Part shown: in pieces, positions 43,401 to 54,699 of the stretch
Layout of the letters: each line of letters starts with the position of its first letter
How positions within the stretch are numbered: position 1 is the first letter of the stretch
Origin: Isoetes taiwanensis
Lineage: Eukaryota; Streptophyta; Lycopodiopsida; Isoetales; Isoetaceae
Length of the DNA: 64,000 bases
Assembly (NCBI GenBank): GCA_021234155.1
Contig: JAJEKV010000063.1
Span: 1,704,947-1,768,946, forward strand
Direction of reading: 5' to 3'
Translations under genes and position numbers: made by a program
Notes under the pieces: model-generated
The model's input: only the letters and a program-made list of their open reading frames with translations
Databases searched by the model: none
Told to the model about the DNA's origin: nothing

Positions 43401-43838
43401 CAACGGCGCTGGAGGTTATCAGGGATCTTAACTGTTGCAGCTTGGTATGATTCTGGCCAGTTAGCGACTTGGCAACTCTTTCAAACAAAATTCTTATTGT
43501 CTCGATGGGATAGACCTATTTGGCAAAAGGTTGCCAGTACTCTGCCATTGGCTGCTCCAGAGGCTATCGAAGGGTGCATGTGGGTTTCCCACCAGAGTGT
43601 TCACGAGCATAGGCTTGTGAACTCTATGTATAGGCTGCTTGTCAATGGTGAGATCCTTCCGCCATCCACTAAGCGGTCCCTTCAGCTCTCACCTCCTAGT
43701 TGGAGACGTATGTGGACTTGGGCTTGGGATAAACTACTCCATCCTAAAGTGGCTGTGCTTTGGTGGCAGATTCTTCACAGATGCCCTCGGGTGAATGTGC
43801 TTGTCCACAGATTTGATCCTCGAGTGTCAAATGATTAG
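40465..43838 (+). pseudogene. L1-like LINE ORF2 (endonuclease-RT), nearly intact
   Basis: The endonuclease starts MNILSWNVRGVASSPSK, has CCFQEHK, LLIGDFNM and ends AISDHNP. A frameshift near 41160-41220 leads to the RT frame: GLEWFRSGDRYSHFFF, KDKCPGLDGVPVEFFQ, DWRPITLLSSVYKIFAK, QSGFLPRRCILDN, LKLDFAKTYDIVDW, GVRQGCPLAPLLF, then a TAG at 42532 immediately before YADDTFLFL. After that the linker continues with a second shift near 42680, up to LWWQILHRCPRVNV. The zf-RVT zinc cysteines and 3' UTR are missing. Only two shifts and one stop in 3.4 kb suggest modest age. The FAKTYD motif has Thr where Ala is usual. Confidence 0.85.
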
Positions 43839-44790
43839 ACTGATTCAAAAATGTAAATTTCATAAACCAAGGCAAGATTGCTGGGAAATGAGCTGGTGTC
43901 CTTCTAGAATCGTCATTAAGACCTCTTTTGAAATCCCTTGGGTTTTAATGATTACAAATCCAAAGAAAAATGAGGTTTCTTTCAAATAAGCTCTATAATA
44001 AACCAAACCTTGCACAATAGAGGCTAGTTCCATTTAGTGCATTGAAAACCCCTGTGATCGTCCTTTTAAGGCTTGCCTCATCTATTCCTGTTGTCAAGAG
44101 GCCAACGGAAAAGCACAATAATCGGTAGGAGGGTGTCTAATGCCATCTCATGGGAATCGACAGCAAAAAAGTCCCTCACTAACGCCACACAACGCAGCAT
44201 AGATTTTCAATCTAGGCCTGCAAAATGGTATGCACCGACATCAAAGGGCATATTATGTCAACCTACCTCCCAAGAGTTTGCCTTGGAGCAACCCAAACAA
44301 GGTGCTGCGCACAAGGGGTTGCCCTCTGTTGGCACGAGAATGTGTTTTCATGGCTTCCATAGAGAGTGGCTTTGTTCAGGTTTCATCACTCCATGGGTTA
44401 TTTGTTTTGTATTGTATAACTTAGTCGAAATTAGCAAAACTCTACAATTATACATCCACTAGAAAAGGTGCCCAGTGTTGCTCGGCTTTTCCTCGGGCAT
44501 TAATTATAAAAACTAATAAAATTGGTGGATTTAAATTTTGTGAAGAAAAATAGGGCGGAAAAGTGGCACTTTGCACTTATAAATCCAAAAAGTACTAACA
44601 TTGGGGAAGAATTTATCGTACTTGAAGCTTGTACCTTATACCCTTTTGGACTACTCGATTGCCGCATAGCTTTGAATTGCACCTACACTCTTTGATATAT
44701 TGCCGGATGCTATGCCCTTGACACTTTTGAGGCTATATAGAAAATAGACCTGACCACTAAAAGCAACAGGAGGAAAAACTTACAAAAAAT
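43839..44790. other. Intergenic, no gene recognised
   Basis: A 129-codon frame at 44073-44462 has no domain and no homologous partner in the window. Nothing else stands out. Confidence 0.4.
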
Positions 44791-45120
44791 AAAGTCTTTA
44801 GTCTAGTGGTAACACACTAGGTCTAGCAACTATAGGTCTCGAGTTCGAGACTGCCCAGAATCGCACTCTGAACTATTGGGTGTCAAAACCCACAGACGCA
44901 ATGTAAAGTGGTGGGGGCAGGGCCCAACCAAGCAATGTAGTGTACGCAATGTAAAGTGGTGGGGGCAGGGCCCAACCAAGCAATGTAGTGTGGTGTGTGG
45001 TCACATGTAAAGTGGTTGGGGGCAGGGCCCAACCAAGCAATGTAGTGTGGTGTGTGGTCACATCTCTAGTTGGATGTTGCCTAGTGGCATGACGTTAAAA
45101 TACTATCTATCTATCTACCT
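44791..45120 (+). mobile_element. tRNA-derived SINE with (CTAT)n tail
   Basis: The head has a pol III A box (tagtctagtgg, 44800-44810) and a B box (gagttcgagact, 44841-44852) spaced as in a tRNA. The body contains three tandem units around gggcagggcccaaccaagca (44896-45061; 48-bp period for the first two). The end is gtggcatgacgttaaaa followed by ctatctatctatctacct. A truncated copy with the same 3' end lies on the minus strand at 4371-4422, which supports a mobile family. Expected to be transcribed by pol III and moved by LINE enzymes. Confidence 0.75.
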
Positions 45121-45730
45121 AAGGATGTATTAGGTTGCTCTCCACATTCGAGTCCTTCCCAATGGCATGGTCATCTCTCCCGATTTGAGTCATTCCCAAT
45201 GGCATCCTATTAAGAACCAAAACAATGCCAAGCAGCGTGCCATATTAATGTGCCATATCTATGTGTTGTCCTGATAAGTAGAACTCCTAGAGCAAGGGAA
45301 AAGGATAGTGCATGTCCTTGTAGGTCTATTATTTTTGTATTCAAATCTCATTTCAGCCATAATTAATAATAGTGTATCAGTTCTAGCTATATCTGTAACA
45401 TGTTATGGATCTGAGACATGTCATAACTGCCCTCATGATGCTCTGCAGGAGTGGAAATGAGATGAGTATTCACACAATTTTGGCCCTACTAAGTAGTATA
45501 TCATATCTATATGCTACCCTATTGATTGGAACTCCTCGAACAAGGAGGGATAGCTCTTTGCTTAAAACTTTGCAGATTGGCATGTAAGAAGCAATTCAGA
45601 TCATAAAAGAAAAATCCATTAAGCTATAAATCGCAATCAAAATTTTGCCATCCCATGTTGTGGTTTGGCTCAAGTATTCAAATGGAAGACTTCAACAATC
45701 GCCAGAACACCGGTTAGCCAGTTTTCAGAG
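45121..45730. other. Intergenic, no gene
   Basis: No coding or repeat signal beyond a few repeated tcccaatggcat words (about 45158-45206). Confidence 0.4.
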
Positions 45731-45734
45731 TGGC

Positions 45735-45885
45735 TGCCCAGCAACAAAAATGACTGCCAGTTTACAGCCAATAATGGGTTTGGAGCAGTTATTGGCATAT
45801 TCTGGGCATATACTGGCATATAACTGGAATATGCCACAAACCCACATGGACGAGGGTTTGCCCCCTTAGGGGCAACCCAAAAGTC
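45735..45885 (+). repeat. Dispersed about 145-bp repeat, copy 1
   Basis: Matches 54270-54412 in the same orientation: shared tgccagtttacag start, an imperfect inverted repeat around ggcatat.../...atatgcc, then atgccacaaacccacat and gagggtttgccc...taggggcaac. Two copies 8.5 kb apart, with no coding content, suggest a short non-autonomous element. Confidence 0.7.
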
Positions 45886-45936
45886 GATTAAAGGGAAAAT
45901 GTCATTTAAAACCATTAAGCAGGATTATGTAATAGG

Positions 45937-46495
45937 GAAAAAAGAAAGAAAGAATGATTTTTATCATCCACTGAGACCAATCGGCCTATGGGACCCAGAA
46001 GGAGCGCAACAAACTTATTACTGTCCGGGTTAAAAAAACCCCCGCTCCAAAGGGTTTTCGAGGGAAAAACCGTGGCAGTAATAAGAATGCTGTCAAACTG
46101 TACAAGTAGACATCATCATAAAATAAATGTATATATACATGTCAAGTGTGTGCCCGAGGACATAGCTGATCTCGCATGTCCATAACCTCCTGAAAATACG
46201 ATCCCAGCACCCGTACGAAAGTCGTGCTCAATGTCACATGTAGCGGCTGGCCAGGCCTGACAAACTCAGCATAGCGCGTCCGGATTTGATCATATGCTGG
46301 GCAACTTTGAAGGGTATGAGATTCATCCTCAATGACTCCCATTTGGCAACATTGACAGAGCATGTCCTGGCGTGGCTCACCAATCCATCTGCCCGTCTTA
46401 ATTCGAAGATGGTGCAAGGGACATGAACAAGCTTTTTGTAGCGAAATAGATCCGAGCCAACCGTTTGTCGCGAAACAACAAGCTCGTGACATTTT
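45937..46495 (-). mobile_element. LINE family 1, 3' end only
   Basis: In minus sense: a C-terminal domain LRIKTGRWIGEPRQDMLC, CCQMGVIEDESHTLQSCPAYD, FVRPGQPLHVTLS homologous to 38150-38360, then a 3' UTR shared with 58860-59100, ending in a gataaaaatcattctttctttc tail. It is a 5'-truncated copy of the LINE family at 35.8-38.5 kb. Confidence 0.8.
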
Positions 46496-46528
46496 CTTAC
46501 ATAAAGGCAGTATTGTGGCCTCCCAACG

Positions 46529-46728
46529 TCAAATCCATGTTGCCTGCGTGCTTAAATTACCACCAAAGAAATCAAATGACCATCAATAGGACTAGTATTG
46601 GTTTAACCATCTGCAAAGTAGTGCTCCATCAAATCCATGTTGCCTGCATGCTTAAATTATCACCAAAGAAATCAAATGAGCATCAACAAGACTATTATTG
46701 GTTTAAGTATCTGCAAAGTAGTGCTCCT
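46529..46728. repeat. 100-bp tandem duplication
   Basis: Two units (46529-46628, 46629-46728) that differ at about ten positions, both starting tcaaatccatgttgcctgc and ending caaagtagtgctcc. Confidence 0.9.
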
Positions 46729-48239
46729 TCTACAAAAGAGACCATTCTGTGTAAAACAATTACACGAACATATTTCTCTTCCTCAAATCTTTTCTCTTAT
46801 TTATTCTTTGTTTGGGCCTAAAGTATGTTATCTCCTAACAAAGTTAGTAAACTAATAAAACCAATCTAGGCAGCACTAAACATTTGCCGTAGAATCTACC
46901 TGCTTTGAACGACGTTTTAGAATCAAATTACTGAACTATTATCAGTATCTAAGTGCTTTCTTACCATTCAGTGCTTGCTTTTTTCTTTTAACCACCATTA
47001 AGATATATGCACAATAAATACAAGGCTATCAACCATTGAAAATAGATAATCAACAAAGAACATAGAAAAAAAACGGCAATAACAACATATTCATCGTTGC
47101 ACCATCCTGCATGCACAATCAATCAAATCCTGCTTTAAAGCAGAATGAAAAAGCTCAATTGATGTTTTTCATCCATAGTGAAGCATCCAAATGCTAAATC
47201 ACAAATTGGAAAGAGGCTTCATCCAAGTACAAAATCATCAAAGATCAAATCAAGATATGATGATAAAACCAATATAGAGCCGCACAAGATTTGGAATCAG
47301 CGTGTCACTCAAGACAACAGCCCTCATATCATCCAATAGAGCCGCATAAGATTTGGAATCATTAAGCAAAAACCATCGCTTTCTCATGAACCAAAAATAG
47401 TAGGTCCATGTTCCTTTTCAAAGTAGAGCATTCAAATAAACAAGAAAATCCAAAACTATTTATAAATTCCCTTATTCATACACAAAATAATGAAAATGAT
47501 CCTTTGGGAATCTTATGCTGCTTTGTTATCTATTACTATCATCTTTGATGTCCTCGTGTTAAAGATAGTTGTCACGCAAGTAAGAAACATGTTAGACTAG
47601 CAGTCCAAGAATGACCGCCATAAAAAATTATGAATGTCCCCTGAATGCTAGATCTCTAGGAACTGCCCATATCATTTGAGTTATGAGCAATTTTATTAGC
47701 TTATTTCCAAACCTGTTCCTGCCTGAATTGCAAAATCTATGTGAAAGGACATTTTTCGAATCAATATTCTAGTGAATTCCACGTATTCCTTTTGATACAT
47801 TAGCATTCCTGCTAAGCATAAAAATGTTTAAACTTATACAATGTTTAGGGCCCCAATACCAGGGACTGAAGAATAGCTACTTCACATTGCAAATCGCGCT
47901 TCTATTGTCCCATTGAGCCCTCTCGTTAGTTTCAAAACCTTATGCAGAATATTACAGCACATTTACAACCAAATCATCAACACAATCACAAGTCCCTGTC
48001 AACCTGGATGGTGGATGGCTCTGGACAAAATCTCATGACGTCTGATGCACTTGCAAACATCAAATGACGCCGATCCCATTTTACTACTGCTGGAACACCC
48101 ATATTACTTGTCCAACATGCAATCTGTGATATTGAAATGGCATTTATAGGCCAACCACCCAAACATGCATGCCATCATATTTTGTAGACTTACCTTAGCT
48201 CCTGTAAGAGCATTTCACGCTCGAAGGGATCCGCGCTTC
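46729..48239. other. Intergenic, no gene
   Basis: AT-rich. A short duplication of gccgca(c/t)aagatttggaatca lies at about 47279-47300 and 47341-47363. No ORF or RNA gene. Confidence 0.45.
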
Positions 48240-49612
48240 AGAGAACAGGGCTGCACCGGATTTGTACAGCTGGGTTTTCCATTCCTTCGTTCCCTTTTGT
48301 GCTCATAACCAGGAAACCTTCCTTCCTTATTTTTCATCTTCTAACGATCCAGGAGCTTCTGTGTTGCTTGGCAAGGATGGATTACCTGGTTTTCTGCTGC
48401 ATATTTCTGCATCTTCCACAAGGTTTCTGGTCAGGGGAGCTGTGCTTCAGGTTAGTGATCAAGTTTTTGGGGAGGAGCTCTACTTTTAAAAGAAGTCTTT
48501 TCTTGGTTACTCCTAGTATGCCGGCTGGGAGAAGGGTTGTAGTCTTTAGGAAAAAATGCAAGCAGAGCTGTAGTATTCCGCCTGAGGAAGAAGGAGAGCA
48601 CTGCTTAGTACAGAAACTTTTGCTAGAATATCGTTTGGAAGGGATCTTTAAGGCTGGGCAGAAGGCAGGCTGGAAAGAACAGACGCTTTTCTGTAGTACT
48701 ATGGTAAGGAAGAAGAAGATGATGCTTTCATTTCTAGTACTTGTCTATAAACTTTCTCTGAGCAGGTGCCAGGACTTGGCAAGAATAAGATCTATTGGTA
48801 AAAGTGGAGCAGCTCTTCATAATCTGTCTGCAATTATTTAGAAGATTTTGTGGTAGTCTGTTTAATATGTAGCAGGGCCTGCGCTCCCCTTTCCCAGCAA
48901 GGGGTGGCTTGAGTACTGACAGTCAGGATGTACGGTGCAGATTGAGAGCCATGGGCTTCTAGTGGGCGGGAGACCCTAGAAATGTTTCGTTCTTGGTTTT
49001 GCAGGAAGACAAGACCTGCATAGCTAGATGCAGATGGGCCTGGCATGATTTAGGATTCTAGCGGCGGTGCCCTTGCTGGTCCGCTTAGTGAGAAGAAGGT
49101 TGAGTGCCGCGTACACCAGGGCACTCCCTATAGTACTGCTACAGAGGCTAGCTTAGCCACCACTATATTCGGGAGGAGCACGTACAGAGGATCCTATGTT
49201 CTTGCCTGGCGGCAGATCAGTGCACTTGGCTGCTTCGTTCTTCTATGGCTCTCTAACTCAAGTCTGGTTTATTCTGTTTATCTTAGGGCCAACCTTTTTG
49301 AAGCTATGATGCAGTTGGGGCATGGTGAAAGACAAGAGTTGTGCTCCCATAGTATCTGTCTAGAGAAGAGGCCGGGTAGCTCTTGTCCAGTAGCTGGCCC
49401 CTGTTGCATCATTAGAGTCTAGAAACTTAGTCCTCCTCTCCTGTAGTATCCTATGGAGAAGATGTTGAGAGGGATTCTAAGAGCACTAGGCTCAGAGTAT
49501 GGACTTCTATTCATGGATCAGAGAAGTGGTAGTAGTTCCATACTCAACTGTATGTACATAAATGTTTCATCATTCGAATATAATACAGTTTTCCTGCCTT
49601 CAAAAAAACAAA
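48240..49612 (+). other. Less AT-rich segment ending in an A tract, unknown
   Basis: This 1.4-kb segment is clearly richer in GC than its flanks. It ends at about 49595-49612 in an A-rich run preceded by a transcript-like aatacagttttcctgcctt. It could be a retroposed non-coding transcript or a decayed LTR element. Frames up to 180 codons (48299-48841) carry no recognisable domain. Flanking duplications were not found. Confidence 0.3.
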
Positions 49613-49792
49613 AAAAAGGGGGTTCCATCTCCAGATCCTGCATTATGATCACATGTAACTTAACATCAACTTAATACATATGATTTGCTCCTCTCAACGA
49701 TGAGAAACCTTTCTACAGGGCAAAATATAAGTTACAATTTTCAACAAGACTTCAATGCACACATACGAAATAGTTCTCTTATAGCAAAATCT

Positions 49793-50620
49793 AGCACCTT
49801 GCCAATTTCTCAATATTGTAACGCACTTGACATCAAAACTGTCCATCAGGGCTGAAAGATATCTCTAAAGTCCCTCTATCGAGATTGGGTTCGACGTTGA
49901 ATACATGGATCCGCTCATTGCAAAGAGCAAAGTGTTCAGAAGTATGTCAGCAAGCTTCCTACACTACCATTTAAGAGAATTACCAGTGAATAACTACAAA
50001 AGCTAAAACTAAGAATAGGGGCATAAGCCACAGCATGCAAACTATTTCTGACCTTGTTACCACTATATGCATCCAGCGCATAAATTTGACCATTGATTGT
50101 AGAGACGAGAATAAGCTTCCCATCAACATTAAATTTAATTCCGGAGACCTCTACTGCAGCATCTCCTATGTCAGCTATGTCAGCATCTCCTATGTCAGTA
50201 AGATCTAGCATCTTGCCAATTTCTCAGTATTGTAACGCACCTGACATCAAAAACTGTCCATCAGGGCTGAAAGATGTCTCTAAAGTCCCTCCATCGAGAT
50301 TGGGTTCGACGTTGAATACATGGATCTGCTCAGTGCAAAGATGGAAGTATGTCAGCAAGCTTCCTACACTACCATTTAAGAGAATTACCAATGAATAACT
50401 ACAAAAGCTAAAACTAAGAATAGGGGCATAAGCCACAGCATGCAAACTATTTTCTGACCTTGTTACCACTATATGCATCCAGCACATAAATTTGACCATT
50501 GATTGTAGAGACGAGAATAAGCTTCCCATCAACATTAAATTTAATTCCAGAGACCTCTGCTGCAGCATCTCCTATGTTTTGAAGGATCCCTAGATCGTTG
50601 TCTGAAAGTTATATCAGCAA
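49793..50620 (-). repeat. 414-bp tandem duplication of S2L exon region
   Basis: Units at about 49793-50206 and 50207-50620, very similar to each other. Each contains the same WD40 coding bits (VEPNLDGGTLETSFSPDGQF; IKFNVDGKLILVSTINGQIY) and the intron between them. Confidence 0.85.
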
Positions 50621-51089
50621 TATTGGATTATGAGATAGGTGTAGGATTATAAATAATATAGCAATTTAGAGAAAATATAAAGAAGCTCCATACCTTTTCA
50701 AAATACCGTGCATCAAACAATTTGAGCGCGTCCTCTTTGATGGCAACAGTGAACACAAGATCTTGCTGATCATATGCCACAACCGGCCGCCCATGCACAC
50801 GAAGCAAGCCCTTCAAAAAGAGCCCCAAAAAAATTAAAAACCGCATCTCACCTGACAAATATAGCCAAAACAAGCCCTCACCTGACACTAACTACATCTT
50901 AAGTCCCAAAGACGAATAGAGTGATGTCCAGGCAAGAAGAAATCACTGTCTGGAGACATACAAAGTCACACAACCCTGTAGAACAGCATGAGGTTCAAAA
51001 CCTTGCACGTTCAATCTATTAATGATGATGTTACAAATAAATAGACGTGCAATATTTATAGTTTCAATACTCTGCCATGCTCTTTGAAA

Positions 51090-51333
51090 TTTTTTTTTTT
51101 TTTTTTTTGAAGAACGACAAACTTTATTGAAACTCCAAGCCAAAAGCAAAATACAAATGCAGAGGCGGGAATAAAGTCTCAGAGGATAATCATGATCCAC
51201 TGAGTAGAACCACCAGCCTATGCATAAGACAGCACACTCAAATAGGACTCAAATATCAACTGTCGCTTGGCAGGAGCAAGCGAAGAACAATGGTATGCCT
51301 TAGCGATTCTAGCTTGTGCGTCCTGGAGGACAA
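51090..51333 (-). mobile_element. Short poly(A) retroposon with 15-bp target duplication
   Basis: The plus strand begins with about 19 T (51090-51108), i.e. a minus-strand poly(A) tail preceded by a caataaagtttgtcg-type 3' end. The about 240-bp insert is bracketed by perfect copies of ccatgctctttgaaa at 51075-51089 and 51334-51348. No coding content is assigned; it may be the 3' end of a LINE. Confidence 0.88.
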
Positions 51334-51959
51334 CCATGCTCTTTGAAACTGACTATATACCATGAAGGAACACACAATATATACACCTCAAATGCCATAT
51401 ACATGTACATTATGTACAACTGAGACACTAAATCCATTAGGCTCCCCCTAAGATGAAGCTCATTTCTGCCAAGCCCTCCCTCCTTAACAATGTCTATTGA
51501 CTCATACTCTCCCTAAGCTAAATGTTACAATTCTATATAGTTCCAACTCCGAAACAGTTGCTGGTAGATTAGTGCATGTAATAGTTATAGAAGGCAATGT
51601 AATTACAAGGGTCAGCAATAAGTAATAATGGAAGACCATAACTGCAATTCACCCAATCCATGGCAAATATGCTCCCTTGATAGTTTAAACAAAGAGATTG
51701 CTAGAAACGAAGAAGTTTGTTGTAAGAAATGGAATACATTGAATGGTAGAAACAAGAACCTAGGTTACTACTGTTTTTCATCATTGCCGAGATGGTAGAT
51801 TACAAGTATAAGTGCCCAAGTGATCACAACACATCGTACCTTTTTGTTGTACTGGTGAAGTTGTCATTGGCAAAAACCTTTGGCTTGCATTCTGATTCGT
51901 AATGATTCTAACGACCACACACGTCAGCTAGCCCAAATAATACATTGGGTTAACATCCC

Positions 51960-53170
51960 ACATGAAAACTACCTTCATTATTTGTGCATATGGATGTCTC
52001 TTCTGTGCATGATGACATTCATCCATAAATATAATTTCAACAATGTCCATCTTGAGGGCTGAAGATCCTAGTGCATCAAGAAATACTTGAGGTGTCATGA
52101 CAAAGACCTGCAAATAGATGAATACTGATGTTACCAAAGTATGTGCATATATTGCAATTAATATCTTCATACAACCAATGCAGAAACAAAGAATGCAAGG
52201 ATGACAATCTGAAAACTTGAGTCCCTAGGCATGGTTTAAAAGTACAGCTATGTGTAGCATCTATGCAGGGTTGCATGATGACATTCATCCATAAATATAA
52301 TTTCAACAATGTCCATCTTGAGGGCTGAAGATCCTAATGCATCAAGAAATACTTGAGGTGTCATGACAAAGACCTGCAAACAAATGAATACTGATGTTAT
52401 CAAAGTATGTGCATATATTGCAATTAATATCTTCATACAACCAATGCAGAACCAAGAATGCAAGGATAACAATCTGAAAACTTGAGTCCCTAGGCATGGT
52501 TTAAAAGTACAGCTATGTGTAGCATCTATGCAGGGTTGCACTAAATCACTTAAAAGATGCCTCAAGATCCAGATCAAAATGAACAAAGAAACATTCTTAA
52601 TTCCCTTCACCTGATCCAGAATTTGCAGCTCCTTTTAACCATTCTATTGCGGGTAGGTATTCTCATAAGCCATTCTTATACTAGATGCTTGCATAAAATT
52701 AACCATCTAAGATGCATACCCATTAATAACTTTTAACCTTCCAAAACCCTGTCCTACAAGGGGCTAGCCCTCTCATAAGAGAATTTAAATCAAGTAGAAA
52801 GGGTCTCATTGACAAGTGGGAGGGAGAATTCCATTTGTCACCATAGTAGACCCCCCACTTTGAGATCCGTATTTATTAATAGCACATCACCTTGCTGATC
52901 ATGAGCGCAAAACAACAGATAACATCGGAATTTTATACTATGTAACAGATCAAACATAAAAGAAATCGTACCTGAATGACAAGGTGAACTGTTGGTGCGA
53001 AAAAATTTGCTATCTTTTTGTTTGATTCTGATCGTAGCTTATGTCTCAACTCCCGTAGAATTAGGACTGCTATGAAGGTTTTCCCTGAGCCCGTATCTAG
53101 GTAAGCAATTGTGTTTTTCGTCAAGGCCTGCTTCAGGATTTCATTTTGACTCATAAAAGTCTCACCTATC
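51960..53170 (-). pseudogene. DCL: Dicer-like helicase gene fragment
   Basis: Exon about 53170-52972: QNEILKQALTKNTIAYLDTG with Walker A GSGKTFIAVLI, then FFAPTVHLVIQ and a GTACGA donor. Exon about 52377-52265: VFVMTPQVFLDALGSSALK, IVEIIFMDECHHA (DECH box), after a TTTGCAG acceptor; the same exon is repeated at 52111-51940, there running on through QKRHPYAQIMK. These are the N-terminal helicase segments of plant Dicer-like proteins. The exon between Walker A and the VFVMTPQ block is missing, as are PAZ and RNase III parts. It is on the same strand as, and inside, the S2L pseudogene. Confidence 0.85.
52006..52536 (-). repeat. 266-bp tandem duplication of the DECH exon
   Basis: Units at 52006-52271 and 52272-52536 differ at only a handful of bases; each holds the DECH-box exon and flanking intron. 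The high identity points to a recent event. Confidence 0.92.
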
Positions 53171-53999
53171 CCGATGGCCTTCAGAATAATGTACATAGCG
53201 AACCGTATTCATATCCAAGTATCTTAGTGATTCTAAGAAAGAAAATAAGAAAACATCAGAAAGCAAAACCAAAAGATAAAAATGGTTTCAAGGGCGACAT
53301 ACCATCCCACCCGTTTTTTGAGGAGCACACAACAGAGTTATCATAATGAGTGAAGCAAATTTGGTCGACCTTATATTTCTTGCTTGGTATGGTCTTCATG
53401 GATCTGTGGAGACATGAAAAATCAGACATTTGAGAAGGCATGAAATAAAATTTTGCAATGTTCACAATTCTAATTACTTTGCAGTTTCTGTATCAAAAAG
53501 CCATATAGACTTATCATCACAAGCTGCTAGAGATCTTCAGACTGGTTGAAATCTAAGGAGTTAATTTTGCCATCCTGCAAACAAAAAACTCACAGCTATC
53601 ACTAAAGTCACATACAAACAAATTAAATAAGAATTGACTCTTAGAGAAGACATCCATAACTGAAGGCATGTTCTATGGTGCAGACTAGAGCAAAAATTTT
53701 GTGTGAAAGTCATGCTAAAAGATGCAGAGACACTGATTAGAGCGCTCACGAAAATGGTATTCAGATGAGCAAGGCTAGTTAACCCAATACTAAACAAAGA
53801 ATATAGTGGAAACGGGGATGCAAAGGGCTTACTATATCTCTAAAAGCAATGCCCACGCCCATATTGCTGATGAGCTCCTCTTTGATCTCCATGGGAATGG
53901 CTCCCTGCTCCATAGACAGCGTCTAAAAGGTAACAAAAGATTGGGAAATGGTCGATAAAAGACTAAAGAGGTATGAGAGGGCACATATTTAACAAGCTT

Positions 54000-54265
54000 T
54001 GATCAGAAAGATTTAAAGCTATAATTCCTTTGCCCGTGCAAATGATCCCCGTCCAAGAACATGGATCAATACCAGACACCCAGGTTTCTAGGGCTCTGCC
54101 TGTTGAAGCTTGCAAAGCTTCCTTCAATTCCACCAAGAATCTTTCAACTTGAATAGCCTGGGTCCCCTTTTTGATACAAATCTTTCTTGAACGGATCTAG
54201 AACCATATAATCCAAAGACCCTGCCCCTCAAAAACGGTTGGAGGGCTTCGCCTCTTGCGACCTAC
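54000..54265. other. Intergenic, upstream of S2L pseudogene
   Basis: No gene seen; a decayed promoter region of the S2L copy could lie here. Confidence 0.35.
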
Positions 54266-54269
54266 AATG

Positions 54270-54412
54270 CAGGTGACCGCCAGTTTACAGGGAACCATAG
54301 GTTTGGAACAGTCACCAGCATATCTTAGGTATATTTCCAGCATATACCTAAGATATGCCACAAACCCACATAAGCGAGGGTTTGCCCGCCTAGGGGCAAC
54401 TCAAAAATATCC
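54270..54412 (+). repeat. Dispersed about 145-bp repeat, copy 2
   Basis: Second copy of the repeat at 45735-45885. Here the internal inverted repeat is cleaner: catatcttaggtatat and atatacctaagatatg. No flanking duplication is evident. Confidence 0.7.
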
Positions 54413-54425
54413 ATAAGCTAAAGAA

Positions 54426-54647
54426 GTGAGAAAAATATTAAAGGCCCGAGATCGTTTACTAGACCCTAATCTAAGGGTCGTCGTCGAAAGCCCTAAATGT
54501 CGTGAAGAAAAACGGGTTTTGGAGGAGATTGTTAGGGCAGCCGCGAAGCACTTGACCCAGAGATCGGTGAAGGAAACCCCTGCAAGAAGCACGTTCAGGA
54601 AAAGGAGAGCAGCGGATTTGGAAGAACGGATTTGGAGGGAGAATTGA
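54426..54647 (+). CDS. Small basic ORF (73 aa), unknown
   Basis: 73 codons, about one third Arg/Lys, with a middle of LEEIVRAAAKHLTQRSVKE. It starts close to the dispersed repeat and is followed by a gtgttaag/taagc string that could be a splice donor. No domain recognised. Better base composition than its flanks, so it could be a first exon, but evidence is thin. Confidence 0.25.
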   Translation: MRKILKARDRLLDPNLRVVVESPKCREEKRVLEEIVRAAAKHLTQRSVKETPARSTFRKRRAADLEERIWREN

Positions 54648-54699
54648 ATCAGGAGTTCGTGATTGGGGGCGTCGGAGCAGTTGTTCTGGATCGGAGCGT

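Larger units (their letters stand above)
49800..53935 (-). pseudogene. S2L: S2L (WDR82/Swd2-type COMPASS WD40 subunit) pseudogene
   Basis: Minus-strand exons in gene order: about 53920-53835 (ISNMGVGIAFRDI, GTAAGC-type donor), about 53577-53480 (DGKINSLDFNQSEDL), about 53420-53301 (KYKVDQICFTHYDNSVVCSS, GTATGT donor), about 50957-50893 (FFLPGHHSIRLWDLRC), 50840-50700 (HGRPVVAYDQQDLVF, AIKEDALKLFDARYFEK), and the duplicated 50620-49800 exons (VSGIKFNVDGKLILVSTINGQIY; LDGGTLETSFSPDGQFLMSG). These match plant S2La/S2Lb, the WD40 subunit of the H3K4 methyltransferase complex. The exon with the KGHKQRV-type repeat is missing and frames are broken, so it is dead. Introns are kept, so it arose by DNA duplication. 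Dicer-like exons lie inside it. Confidence 0.82.

Noticed and set aside
44073-44462. 129-codon plus-strand frame
   Set aside because: No recognisable motif or homologue within the window; chance open frame is likely.
48299-48841. 180-codon plus-strand frame as a real gene
   Set aside because: No domain, no splice logic and inconsistent composition; kept only as part of an unknown segment ending in an A tract.
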